Assembly (NCBI GenBank): GCA_951804985.1
Contig: OX638133.1
Location: forward strand, 76,576,367-76,640,366
Reading direction: 5' to 3'
DNA from: Dryomyza anilis
Taxonomy: Eukaryota > Arthropoda > Insecta > Diptera > Dryomyzidae
Length of the DNA stretch: 64,000 bases
Numbering within the stretch: the stretch's first letter is position 1; each line of letters opens with the position of its first letter. Below are positions 54,456 through 64,000 of the stretch, one piece after another. Made by a program: the position numbers and the translations under genes. The notes beneath the pieces are model-generated. The model was not told where the DNA came from. It ran no database searches and was given only the letters and a program-made list of their open reading frames with translations.

Positions 54456-54783
54456 ATACCCTACACTAAGATTGAAAGGGTATATTCAGTTTGGTACGCC
54501 GTTTGTATCAGCCAGAAGAAGCATCTCCGGTATAGAAAAGTATATATATTGTTGATCAGCATGACCTCCTCCAGTCGATTTAGCGATGTCCGTCTGTCTG
54601 TTTGTCTGTTGAAATCTTTATTTCAGAAAAACTAGAAGAGATAAATAAATGAAACTTTATCTTTTCTAGTTTTTCGGCTTAGGCCGACTATAATTTTGAT
54701 AATCATAACTATCATAATAACACCTACTATAAAATATCCCTACTTTAAATTTTCCCATGTGATCTAACCTTCCCAACTGGTTT
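54456..54783 (+). mobile_element. DINE-like element, subfamily 2, internally deleted
   Basis: CATACCCTACACTAAGATTG start, GGTACGCCGTTTGTATCAGC, a short GTCCGTCTGTCTG tract. It then jumps to TTCGGCTTAGGCCGACTATA and ends CTTCCCAACTGG. About half of the element is missing compared with 28069-28755. Confidence 0.8.
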
Positions 54784-55655
54784 TTTGGTATAATTTAAAT
54801 TCTGTAATCGATTAGACTTTTAATGGTATTTAGGAAATAGTTTTAGAAACGGACTTAAGTTAAAATTTATTTAAGATTATTTAAAATCTGTAAACATTTT
54901 CATAATTTTGTCATAATAAGTATAATAGTGGGTATTATTTAAAGAAACACTGGTAATTCGACGAATACACCAAATTTTATTTTATTTTTCTTCACATTAT
55001 CTTATTTTATACACGCAGATATGACACAATCTAGGCAACAATAGATATATTATTAAAAATGATTGAAAACCGAAATAAAAATCATGTTGTGTAATTATAG
55101 CACTTTAAAGTAATTAATGGTTGAAAGTGCATTGCTTTTTGGAAAAGTTCTACACCTTTTTTTATGTAGAAAACATAACTATGATTGCAGAAATTGTAAA
55201 TTAAATTTAGAATTGTCACTTGTCATTAAGAATGTAAAAATTGCATTTCAGGATAGTAAATGTAGTTCCGAATAGTGAGTTGAAATTCAGAAATCTTCCA
55301 TTGAATTTCAATATTTGAGAGCTATAAAATGTAGTTCGGATAATAATAAATATTCAGAACATGTAAATTTATTTTGGAATAGTAAATTATATTAGAAAAT
55401 GGTTAATTGTATTTCAGAAATATAAATTGTAATGTTGTTCCGAAAATATAAATGCATTCTTCAATCAGCCTTCTCAGAAGTGTATTTTTATGTTTTAGTA
55501 CACATATTATTATGTAGAAATCATTTAAAAATCATATTATGGTTGCTGAGAATGGTTGCTGAGAATATAATGTGGTCAGTGAGGTCAGATTATGGTTGTG
55601 CGGAAGATGGTAATATTGTCATATTATGGATGAGTGCTTAAGCTCGGACGGATCA
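54784..55655. other. AT-rich stretch with iterated GTAGTTCCGAATAGT / TTTCAGAA words
   Basis: TATACACGCAGATATGAC at about 55011 resembles a left edge of the TA-flanked family. From 55140 to 55440 the words AAATGTAGTTC, GAATAGTAAAT and ATTTCAGAAA recur. No gene. Confidence 0.4.
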
Positions 55656-56409
55656 TCTATATATATAAAACTCCTGGTCCGTCCGTCTGTCAGTCTGTCT
55701 GTCTGTTTGTTCCAGCATCACGTCTAAACCGCTGCAATTTTGTACCAGTTTACTATGGAATCCGGAGGATGTAATAGGCTATATTTGGGCGGGATTAGAC
55801 AAATGGGCGTGATACCTCCCATACAACCTAAACGACATAACACGACACATCCACAAACTATTAAGATGAAATAAAAAAACTTAAATACAAGAAAAAATAA
55901 AAAAGCAAAAACAAAAGCAAAAATCAAACGCAGTAGCAAAAATCAAATTCAAAAGCAAAGCAGAAACTAAAGCAATCACACAAAAACAAAAGCAAAATAA
56001 AAACATAAAAAATATGGTAATTCAAAAACAAAAGCAAATACAAATAACAAAACCAGAACCACAGAAGCAAAAACAAAAGAAAAACACAAAAGCAAATGCA
56101 AAACACAAAAGCAAAAACACAAAAACACAAAATCAAAACACAAAAACAAAAGCAAAAACACAAAAACAAAAACAAAAACAAAAGCAAAAACACAAAAACC
56201 TAGGAAAATAAAAGTAAAAATACAAAAACTAAAACAAAATACAAAAACAAAAGCAAAGACACAAAAGCGAAAACACAAAATTAAAAATAAAAGCAAAAAC
56301 GAAAAAAATAAAGTGAACCCACCAAACAAACCCACCAGCCTAACGAAATTAAAAATGTTCTTTATATTAATAAAATCACATTCACAGAGTCGTGCACGGG
56401 TCCAGCTAG
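55656..56409 (+). mobile_element. Helitron, complete ends, with A/C-rich low-complexity core
   Basis: A|TCTATATATATAAAACTC start and a CGTGCACGGGTCCAGCTAG end. (GTCTGTCT)n and CCAGCATCACGTCTAAACCG follow the start. The core is (AAAACAAAAGC)-type low complexity (55865-56310) in place of the 15-bp arrays. The 3' hairpin is damaged (CAGAGTCGTGC instead of GCACGAGTCGTGC). Frames such as 55976-56335 are Phe/Cys/Val-rich readings of the tract, not proteins. Confidence 0.85.
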
Positions 56410-56597
56410 TCTATATATTTAAAACTCTTGGTCCGTCTGTCAGTCTGTCTGTCTGCTTGTTTCAGCATCACGTCTACACCGTAGAATGGATTTAACTGAA
56501 ATTTAGCACCATGATACTATGGAGTCCGGAGGGTAACATAGGATATATGTGCGTGATATTGGACAAAGGGGTGTGGCACCTCCCATACTACTTAAAC
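56410..56597 (+). mobile_element. Helitron 5' end, directly joined to the previous Helitron
   Basis: TCTATATATTTAAAACTCTT begins immediately after the CTAG of the preceding copy with no intervening base. (GTCTGTCT)n, CAGCATCACGTCTACACCG and GTGTGGCACCTCCCATAC follow, then similarity ends at about 56597. The 3' end is missing. Confidence 0.8.
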
Positions 56598-57559
56598 TTT
56601 AGGAAAATTAGAATTTTCGGTGTAAATTGTTTCTTAGTAAAAACGTGATTTTCAAATATATTTTAAAAAGAAAAAATGTTTTTTTTTTTTTTCTTTTAAT
56701 TGAAAAATTGATAAATACATTTTTTTTTTTTTTTTCAAGAAAAAAATAAATTTATGGTTAATAATGGGTTATTTAATTTTTCTGTTAAGAAAATCGTTGA
56801 TGAAAATTTAAAAGAAATTTGATAAGTTTGTGAATATTTTTTGCAAATTTTTTTTTTTTTAAAAGAATTAAAAATATAGAATTAAAATAAGTGAATTGTT
56901 AATTCTGCCGTCGACACAATTGCATTTCTTAATCGCACATATTAAAAAAAACTCTACATAAAATAACTCACACTATTCCAACTACACTCCATATATTTGC
57001 CTCGTGCGTACTACGATGACTGTCAGCAACACCTGGTACAAATTCTCCATTTGATATCCCACTGGGCTGACACAATGCCAATTAATAGGCGTAACCAAAC
57101 ATTCATTGATATTCGAATGGCTAATTAATTAAAATGCATTTTTTATTGCAAATCGATTAGCTTGCAACTGGTTGCAACGTTGTCAGACGAAGACATATAA
57201 GGAAACTGTTAGATTATCAAATGAATCTCAGTACTTTATCATTTTCTACTTTGTTAAATTTGAATAAGTAAATTTTGTATATAATGTTTTATGTTTTCAA
57301 TATTTTCTGTTTTTGAATAAAATATTTTCATTCGGAAATATCGTTGAAACAATCAGCATCGTTTTCAATTACAAAACTATCAGAAACTTGAGTGTGGTCA
57401 ATAAAATGAGTTTAAATTGTTTCTTTTTCTTTTTTGTAATACATTGTTAGTTATTTTTATATTTATTTTTATTTACTTAGACATTTAGTCTACTTAATTA
57501 TATATAAAATAAATAGATATAGTTCTTTTCGATTTAAATAAAAAGGTTGTCTGAAAATT
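56598..57559. other. AT-rich stretch, no gene seen
   Basis: Long T and A runs to 56880, then a short mixed-composition island (56990-57190: CTCGTGCGTACTACGATGAC, CACTGGGCTGACACAATGCC) that may be single-copy non-coding DNA. Confidence 0.35.
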
Positions 57560-58410
57560 ACTTTGTAGTTCTAATAGTACAGAATACAGTATTAGTATAA
57601 GTTATAAATAAATTAAGTGAAATATTTTTCGTAATTTTTAAATTCGTTAAATACACGAATAGTTTGTAGAATACACGAAACATTTGTAATTTCTGTTTTA
57701 TTCCCAAATTATTTTTTACGAACGATTCTCATATATTACGATTCAATATTCGTAAAATTAAAAGAACAGCAAAATTATGAATATTTCGTTTAAATTACGA
57801 AACTTTATAAATTTATCTTTATAAATTTAAATTACGTTTAAATTACACAACTTTCGTTATATAATTTCTATTACAATTTTTTAACGAAATAAAAATATAT
57901 CGTACGAATGAGCTTCACATTTTACGAATAAATTACTAAACATTCGTAAATTTTGAGGCATATGTAGAGTTTTCCGAAAAATTCGTGTTTTTTTACGAAT
58001 AATTAGTAAAAACAGAAATCCGTTGTATCTAATAAAAAAATGGAACTACTTTTATTTTAATTGGTATCGCGGTCGCAAGCAGATAGTTATAAAATACAAA
58101 CATTTTTTAAATGTGTTGTGTCAAAAGTGCAAAAGTATCAAATCAGTGCATAATATTTCATATTTTTATGAATGAATCGTTATTTTCATCGTCAGTTTTT
58201 TTTTAACAAAGTGCTCGTGTATTTTACGAAAGATTCGTAAAATATTCATATGTTTCATAAAATGTACGAATGCTATCGTCGAAAATACGAATACTTTCGT
58301 AAACTGTACGAATATATTCGTACAAAGGCACACAATTAATCAAGAAATTACGAATATTTCGTATTATTTACGAATGGCTTTCGTAGATAAAACCGTTCGT
58401 AATTTTAATT
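57560..58410. repeat. Island of TTCGTAA / TTACGAA palindromic words
   Basis: TTACGAA, ATTCGTAAA, TACGAATA and TTTCGTA recur several tens of times in both orientations (for example ACGAATACTTTCGTAAACTG and ACGAATATATTCGTACAAAG). The overall texture matches the interiors of the TA-flanked elements, but clear element edges were not found. Confidence 0.55.
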
Positions 58411-60430
58411 CTATTGTATAATTATTTTGTTCAGATTGAAAGATTATACGATATTTAAACATAAATAGCTTTAATCGCGGATTTATATGAATTTACTAAA
58501 TTAATGCTGCAAAAATATTGATGATTACATGTAAATATCATGTTTTTCACATTCAAATATGTAAATGTTTGCAATAACGCCGAAAATTATTAATTCTAAA
58601 TATAAATATGTTTGAAGGAAAACAAAAATAAGTTTAGCTGTTATTATAATAATGTTGGGCAGTGCAATAATAATTGTATTTCCATGAAGCTCTAAAGATA
58701 TATGTAATGCCTGCAAAATTATGCTTAGGACAGCTCTTTCTTTTACAGCGTGTATCATATCACATATATTGGAAACTTAATTTCACCTCCACGGATAGAA
58801 AAAGATTTGTTTGAATATGTTTGAATGTAATTAAAAAGTAATACGAAATTACCATACATGTATTAGGAATGAGGTGGAATTAAATTATAATCCAAATTGA
58901 ATTCATTTTTGTTCACGTGTAAACATTATTATATTGTCCAGCAGAATATGTCAAATTTACCATAAATATGTTACAATATCAACATAAAAATTAAATTTCA
59001 TTTGAATAAACTATTTCTTGGCAATTTACTTGGTTAAAACTATGTTTCGATACACAGAAAATGCTAATCAAATCTAAATACAACGTATGTTCGCCACGCT
59101 CGTCTTACTTCGATAATTTATCGACTGATGTAGTTGGCAACGTTGTGCAGCATTTTCTACCTACGCCATCTTTTGTCATCGTTTGAACATATTGATGTTT
59201 AACAAGTTCATTTTTCTGTCTTCGTCTTATAATTCAAAGTATTTTTCAGTCATTTAACTTCTTCTTATTTTCTATCATTTCTTTTTCAAATGTTTTTGCT
59301 GACTTTTGACATGCAAAATGGCTCGTCTGCCTTTTCATTGTACTTGCCACAAAACTTTGCTTCTTATGTCTCAATATTGTATAAAAGAACGAAGTGGTAG
59401 GAGTTACTTGAAATACCAAAGGATATAGTTAGATGACAAGGATATATTAGACTTTGAACCACGTACAGTTACTGCGGGGCAAAGCATTCAATTGTCTCTT
59501 AACAATATTTTATGTGCTATCAATTTATTGCAGTGCATACTTTATGTTGGCAATATTTGCAAACCATTTCGAATAGTGGGGCAACAATACAACTATTTGA
59601 CTATTCTATGGTCAGATGAAAGGTCATGCGAATATATTGGTGATTGATTTATTTGAATGTAATGGTTAAAGTGAGAGAAGAAAAATAAGGTTGAACTAAT
59701 TTTTTTATATTTTCCAAACGTTTTTTTTTTAAATTTTGATTAATTGAATTTAGTATATCTTAAATTTATTTTTTTAAATTCTTCGTCCTAGAAAAAAGCT
59801 GTAATGCTTACTACTATTTTTTCGATCACTGCTACATATTTTGACCGAAGCATGCTGTGCCATTTGTGTCGACATCTATTAATCATGACACAGAAATTCT
59901 AAATATTATATAATGTTACTTGAGGCGATCTTATTGCTTTAAAATGTGACCACGTTTTTGTGATTTAATTCGGAAGCACGTTGCATGCATTTCGAAGGAA
60001 GCAGCTGTTGTGTGCTGGGTGACACATTTTTATGAATGTTGAGCATGGCAACACTGGCTATATTTTATGCACCATAATTACACATTATAAAGCAAGAGTT
60101 ACCAAATTGTATTCTTTTTTTGTTTCAAGTTATAAATATGTATATTCTATGTACGGTGCAATGCTAAAATTAATAATTTTAAAAATAATGATTGGGAAAA
60201 TTATAAACATAATTTATAATTTAATTGTTATACACCGAAAAAATACTATATTTAAATTAAGAAAAGTGTCTATAAAATAAACACATATGTTGTATGAAAA
60301 ATGACTACATAAAATTCAACACTTTACTACATTTGTATTAAATAAAATCACAGTTTGTATTTATTTTATGATAAGTAATACTAGTATTTTGTAAACAGGC
60401 TGTGCAACGTGATTTTTCAGGAAGCAAATA
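58411..60430. other. Mostly AT-rich, no supported gene
   Basis: A mixed-composition patch at 59085-59340 (GTATGTTCGCCACGCTCGTC, GGCAACGTTGTGCAGCATT) may be single-copy. GATACACAGAAAATGC at about 59051 and TATACACCGAAAAAATACT at about 60229 resemble TA-flanked element edges. Short frames show no motif. Confidence 0.35.
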
Positions 60431-60568
60431 GTTAATTGTTTTCATTTTTGATTTTGTCTGTTTTTTTTCTTCGTTTAGTTTTGAGTATTTTCCTGTTGTA
60501 TTTGCTTTATTTTATTCTCATGTTTTTTTATAATTTTAATTTATTACTTGAGTTTTGTTTTTTATTTT

Positions 60569-61345
60569 TATACTCTACACCTATGAGGTACAGGGTATAT
60601 TAACTTTGTGCATATATTGTAACGCCCCTTGGGAGGCGTTTCCGGTATGGAAAAGTATATATATTCTTGATCAACATCACTACGTTTAGCCATGTCCGTC
60701 TGTCTGTATGTCCGTCTTGATGTCTTGCTGTCTTGCTGTCCGAATACAGAATAACTTGAGAAATACTGATCAGAATACGATGAAATTTCGTCTCAATATA
60801 TTTTATCCAAAAGTAGGCACTGAGTTTGAAAATGAGCCAAATCGGTCAACGGACACGCCCACCTCCCATACAAGTCACTTTTATACAACTATTTCGGAAC
60901 TAATAACTCGAAAAGTATTCAATGTATAGTTATAAAATTTAAAAGGTATTATTAGAATTCAACTAAGAATATGTGGTCCGAAAATGGGCGTGATACGCCC
61001 ATTTTTTTCTCTATTTCCCGGGTTTTCATAGTGGAAATTTGATCCGTAAATTATTAAAATCAAATCTATGAAATATTAACCTTTCAAAATTTTAAATATA
61101 GGCGTGGTCAGCCCAATTATATTTTTCAATTTTTTTTTTTAGTTTTTTTATACTTTTATTTATATTTTTTAATTTATGGGGATATAAGACGTAAATTTCA
61201 GATATATGAATGATATTCTGAGGGTGGGGAGGTTCAGCATAATTAAAAACTTTAAAATTATGGTATGCAATTAAATATCCCACATTAATATCCCCACCAA
61301 AGGTGTAGGGTCGGGCCCTACCGACTATGGCCCGACCGACTACGG
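60569..61345 (+). mobile_element. DINE-1/Helentron-like element, subfamily 1, 3' end lost
   Basis: Starts TATACTCTACACCTATGAGG (one change in the ACCC motif), keeps the core, the GTCTGTCTGTATGTCC tract and GGTGTAGGGTCGGGCCC. It then ends in a scrambled hairpin (ACCGACTATGGCCCGACCGACTACGG) without the CCCAACTCGTT tail. Confidence 0.85.
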
Positions 61346-62008
61346 TTTTTTTTGTTTTTTTTTTAATTTGAATTTACTTTTAGTTTATGATTTTGTATTT
61401 TACATTTGATTTCCTTTGTTTTTTCTATTTTGGTTTTTGGTGGTTTGAAGTTTGTTTTTTTTTTTTTTCATTTTAAGTTTTTGATTTGCTTTAATTGTTT
61501 TAGTTTGTGATTGGTTTATATTTTGGTTTTGTGATTATTTTTAATGTTAATGCTATTGCGTTACTTTATATTTTTTGTTTTTGGTTTTAAGTTTGTGCTT
61601 TTGATTATATATTTTGAATTTCAATTTAATATTTATTTTAGCTTTAAATTTCCTTTTTTGCTTTTGTTTTAAATTTATTTTTCTTTTGTTTTTTATTTTG
61701 TCTGTGTTTTGCTTTTTTATTATATTTTGTGCTAGTGTTTTTGCATTTAATTTTTTATTTTGTGTTTGAGATTGTGTTTTTTTTTTTGCTTTTTATTTAG
61801 TTTTATATACTTTTCATATCGGCCACGCCTTGTTCTGAATTTTACAAAAGTATAATCAATTTGACTATTTCATTTTTTGATTTAATACGTGTTTCTGATT
61901 TTATTTTTACTATTGTGTTTAGTTTAGATTTTTTGTTTTTAATTTTAAGTTTAAGTTTTTACCTTTTGAATTTGAATTTAATTTTGATGTATGTTTTTCT
62001 TTTGTTTT

Positions 62009-62848
62009 TATACCCTACACCTATGAGGTACAGAGTATATTAACTTTGTGCATATATTGTAACGCCCCTTAGAAGGCGTGTCCGGTATGGAAAAGTATAT
62101 ATAGTCTTGATCAGCATCACTACCCGAGTCCGTTTAGCCATGTCCGTCTGTCTGTCTGTCTGTCCGTCTTGCTGTCTTGCTGTCTTGCTGCCGAATACAG
62201 AATAACTTGAGAAATACTGATCAGAATGCGATGAAATTTCGTCTCAATATATTTTAGCCAAAAGTAGGAACTGAGTTTGAAAATGAGCCAAATCAGTCAG
62301 CGGACACGCCCACCTCCCATACAAGTCACTTTTATATAACTCTTTCGAAACTAATAATTCTAAAAGTATTCAAGGTATAGTTATAAAATTTAAAAGGTAT
62401 TGTTATAATTCACCTAAAAATATGTGGTCCAAAAATGGGCGTGATCCGCCCACTTTTTTTTTCATTATTTCCCGGGTTTTCATAGTGGAAATTTGATCCG
62501 TAAATTATTAAAATCAAATCTATGAAATATTAGCCTTTCAAAATTTTAAATATAGGCGTGGTCCGCCCAATTATATTTTTCATTTCTTTTTTTTAGTTGT
62601 TTATACTTTTATATAAATTTTTTAATTTATGGGGATATAAGACGTAAATTTCTGATATATGAATAATATTCTGAGGGTGGGGAGGTTCAGCATAATTAAA
62701 AACTTTAAAATTAAGGTATGCAATTAAATATCCCACATTAATATCCACACCAAAGGTGTAGGGTATTCCATAGTCGGGCCCGACCGACTATAAAAATCCG
62801 CCCCATGTGACCGAACTTACCCATGTGACCTAACTTTCCCAACTCGTT
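62009..62848 (+). mobile_element. DINE-1/Helentron-like element, subfamily 1, full length
   Basis: TATACCCTACACCTATGAGG at the start, GATCAGCATCACTACCCGAG, (GTCT)n, GTCTTGCTGTCTTGCTG, GTCGGGCCCGACCGAC hairpin and CCCAACTCGTT at the end. Both ends lie in T-rich DNA, consistent with T/T insertion. One of the cleanest copies in the window. Confidence 0.9.
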
Positions 62849-63115
62849 TCTTTGAGTTTTAACTTTTTGGATTTTGGGTTTTTTCAGGTTTGTTTTTTCC
62901 TTGATTTTGCTTTTTTATCCTTTTTTCGGTAGTTTTTTTTATTTTAATATCGTGTTTCTGATTTAATTTTTGCTATTGCGTTTTTGTGTTTTTGCATTTG
63001 TTTTCCTTTGTGTTTATTCAATTTTGATTTTGGATTGTTGTTTTTTTCTTCTTCTTTGATTTTGAGTTTGTGTTTTTGCTTTTGATTTAGCATTGATTTG
63101 AATTTTACAAATGGT

Positions 63116-64000
63116 TATTGAAAGTGACTATTCAATCTATATGGAAAATTATATAAAAATTAGTAATAATAATTTGTAGTAAAAAATAGTAGTAAAAAAA
63201 TAGTAGGGGAAAAAACAGCAGTCAAAAATTTGTATTCAAACTATTTAAAATTCACATTTTGCCTTGTTGCCAAACAATATCACATCACGCATGACAACGT
63301 CACTCACTGACCTCGATTTAAGACATTTTTCAGGACGGTGGCCCAATGATGCCCACACATCGGCTATACTATGTAGTTTTGTTTCACCAGAATAGAAACG
63401 TGAATTTATGCTGGCTCAAATTAAAGGGAGATTTTAAGCCAAATTGCACAAAAGGCTAGAAAATCTCAGAGTTGCATAGCTGACGCCCGCCCACGTGCCA
63501 AAATCTCAAAATGAAATTATCAACGTTGTCGAAGCACAAACTAATTTCGCAACCAAATAGGCGGCTCTCAACGAAGCGGCGGTCGTTCAATGAGCCTGGT
63601 CAACGAAAAAGCCAGGCCAGTTGAATACATTCCAGTCATATTCCATCGTATTCCCTCCTGTCCATTGCCAGTCATCGATGCCCGGTAGAGCGACGCGTTG
63701 CACATTGCTCAGCATGGGTGGTGTGTAGATTATTTTGTAATTAAAGGAAATGCAGCGTAAATTTGCGTTGCATCGCATCGTGGCTGCTATGTTTGTTATA
63801 GGTTGTTTGGCCATTCGTTGGGGCCATTCGTTGGTGGCTTAATTGATGGTTGTTCACGACGAGTGCTTACGCTATGGTCCACGTGATCGGTGACCAACGC
63901 ATTCGGTAGCACAAAATGACACCAAATATTGGACGATTACTGGCGGACGATGTTGTTAATTAATGCGATAACATGCAATGAAACTCGAGAGAGATTTAAA
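63116..64000. other. Unique-looking, less AT-rich end of the window
   Basis: No repeat of the window is recognisable beyond about 63120. From 63250 the composition becomes mixed (GACAACGTCACTCACTGACC, GACGCCCGCCCACGTGCC, GGCGGCTCTCAACGAAGCGG). A 75-codon minus-strand frame (63587-63814) contains no known motif. It could be regulatory DNA or a host exon or UTR continuing past 64000. Confidence 0.3.

Larger units (their letters stand above)
60431..63115. repeat. T/G-rich low-complexity tract (TTTTGNTTTT-like), interrupted by two DINEs
   Basis: Phrases such as TTTTGCTTTTGTTTT, GTTTTTGGTTTTAAG and TTTGATTTTGAG fill 60431-60568, 61346-62008 and 62849-63115. The same style of tract separates the repeated modules inside the Helitron at 21516-23943, so this could be a decayed Helitron interior. 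Leu/Phe-rich frames in it are not genes. Confidence 0.55.

Noticed and set aside
55724..56335. Phe/Cys/Val-rich frames resembling multi-pass membrane proteins
   Set aside because: They are readings of the AAAACAAAAGC low-complexity tract of a Helitron.
63587..63814. 75-codon minus-strand frame near the window end
   Set aside because: Unrecognised, no motif, and the region could equally be regulatory; not enough to call a CDS.

Overview
The window is nuclear DNA from a higher dipteran fly, probably a cyclorrhaphan. The evidence is its strongly AT-rich composition, its many DINE-1/INE-1-like elements with the usual internal phrase ending in (GTCTGTCT)n, its Helitrons, gypsy-like and LINE fragments, piggyBac-like and DD41D mariner relics, and a tRNA-derived SINE family. 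The species cannot be fixed from sequence alone. I found no convincing host protein-coding exon and no free-standing tRNA or rRNA gene. The window reads as a large intron or intergenic block that has been repeatedly invaded and is decaying.

Layout. 0-8 kb: C-terminal tail of a retrotransposon polyprotein at the very start, a 147-bp hairpin touching a DINE copy, a TA-flanked AT-rich element (3659-4747), and a deleted gypsy-type pol remnant on the minus strand (5761-7054). 8.7-11.7 kb: one DINE copy split by a 2.15-kb element with a 6-bp target duplication. 12-18 kb: two DINE-like copies, a CCCTAGTA-terminal MITE, a GC-richer unique island and a SINE. 19.3-24 kb: two Helitrons facing each other, each packed with a 15-bp minisatellite, forming a huge imperfect inverted repeat. 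24-33.7 kb: a hAT-type terminus, a minisatellite split by a DINE, another DINE, a unique island and the 5' half of a LINE. 33.7-40 kb: a piggyBac-like relic with TTAA, a SINE, a solo LTR, a Foldback-like element with a perfect 9-bp target duplication, and a second copy of the 6-bp-TSD element that itself carries a DINE. 40-54 kb: a DINE/LTR junction, a second TA-flanked element, a textbook Helitron, a dead rosa-type mariner, a 403-bp palindrome and four SINE copies. 54-64 kb: a DINE, two Helitrons head to tail, palindromic-word islands and a T-rich tract holding two DINEs.

Nothing here forms an operon or pathway. What connects the parts is insertion history. Empty-site comparisons inside the window define several element boundaries and an order of events: a 6-bp-TSD element inserted into a DINE at 8940, and a DINE inserted into a 6-bp-TSD element at 38991, so both families were active in overlapping periods. 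The best candidates for something undescribed are the 6-bp-TSD family, the Foldback-like element, the TA-flanked elements filled with locus-specific palindromic words, and the convergent minisatellite Helitrons.
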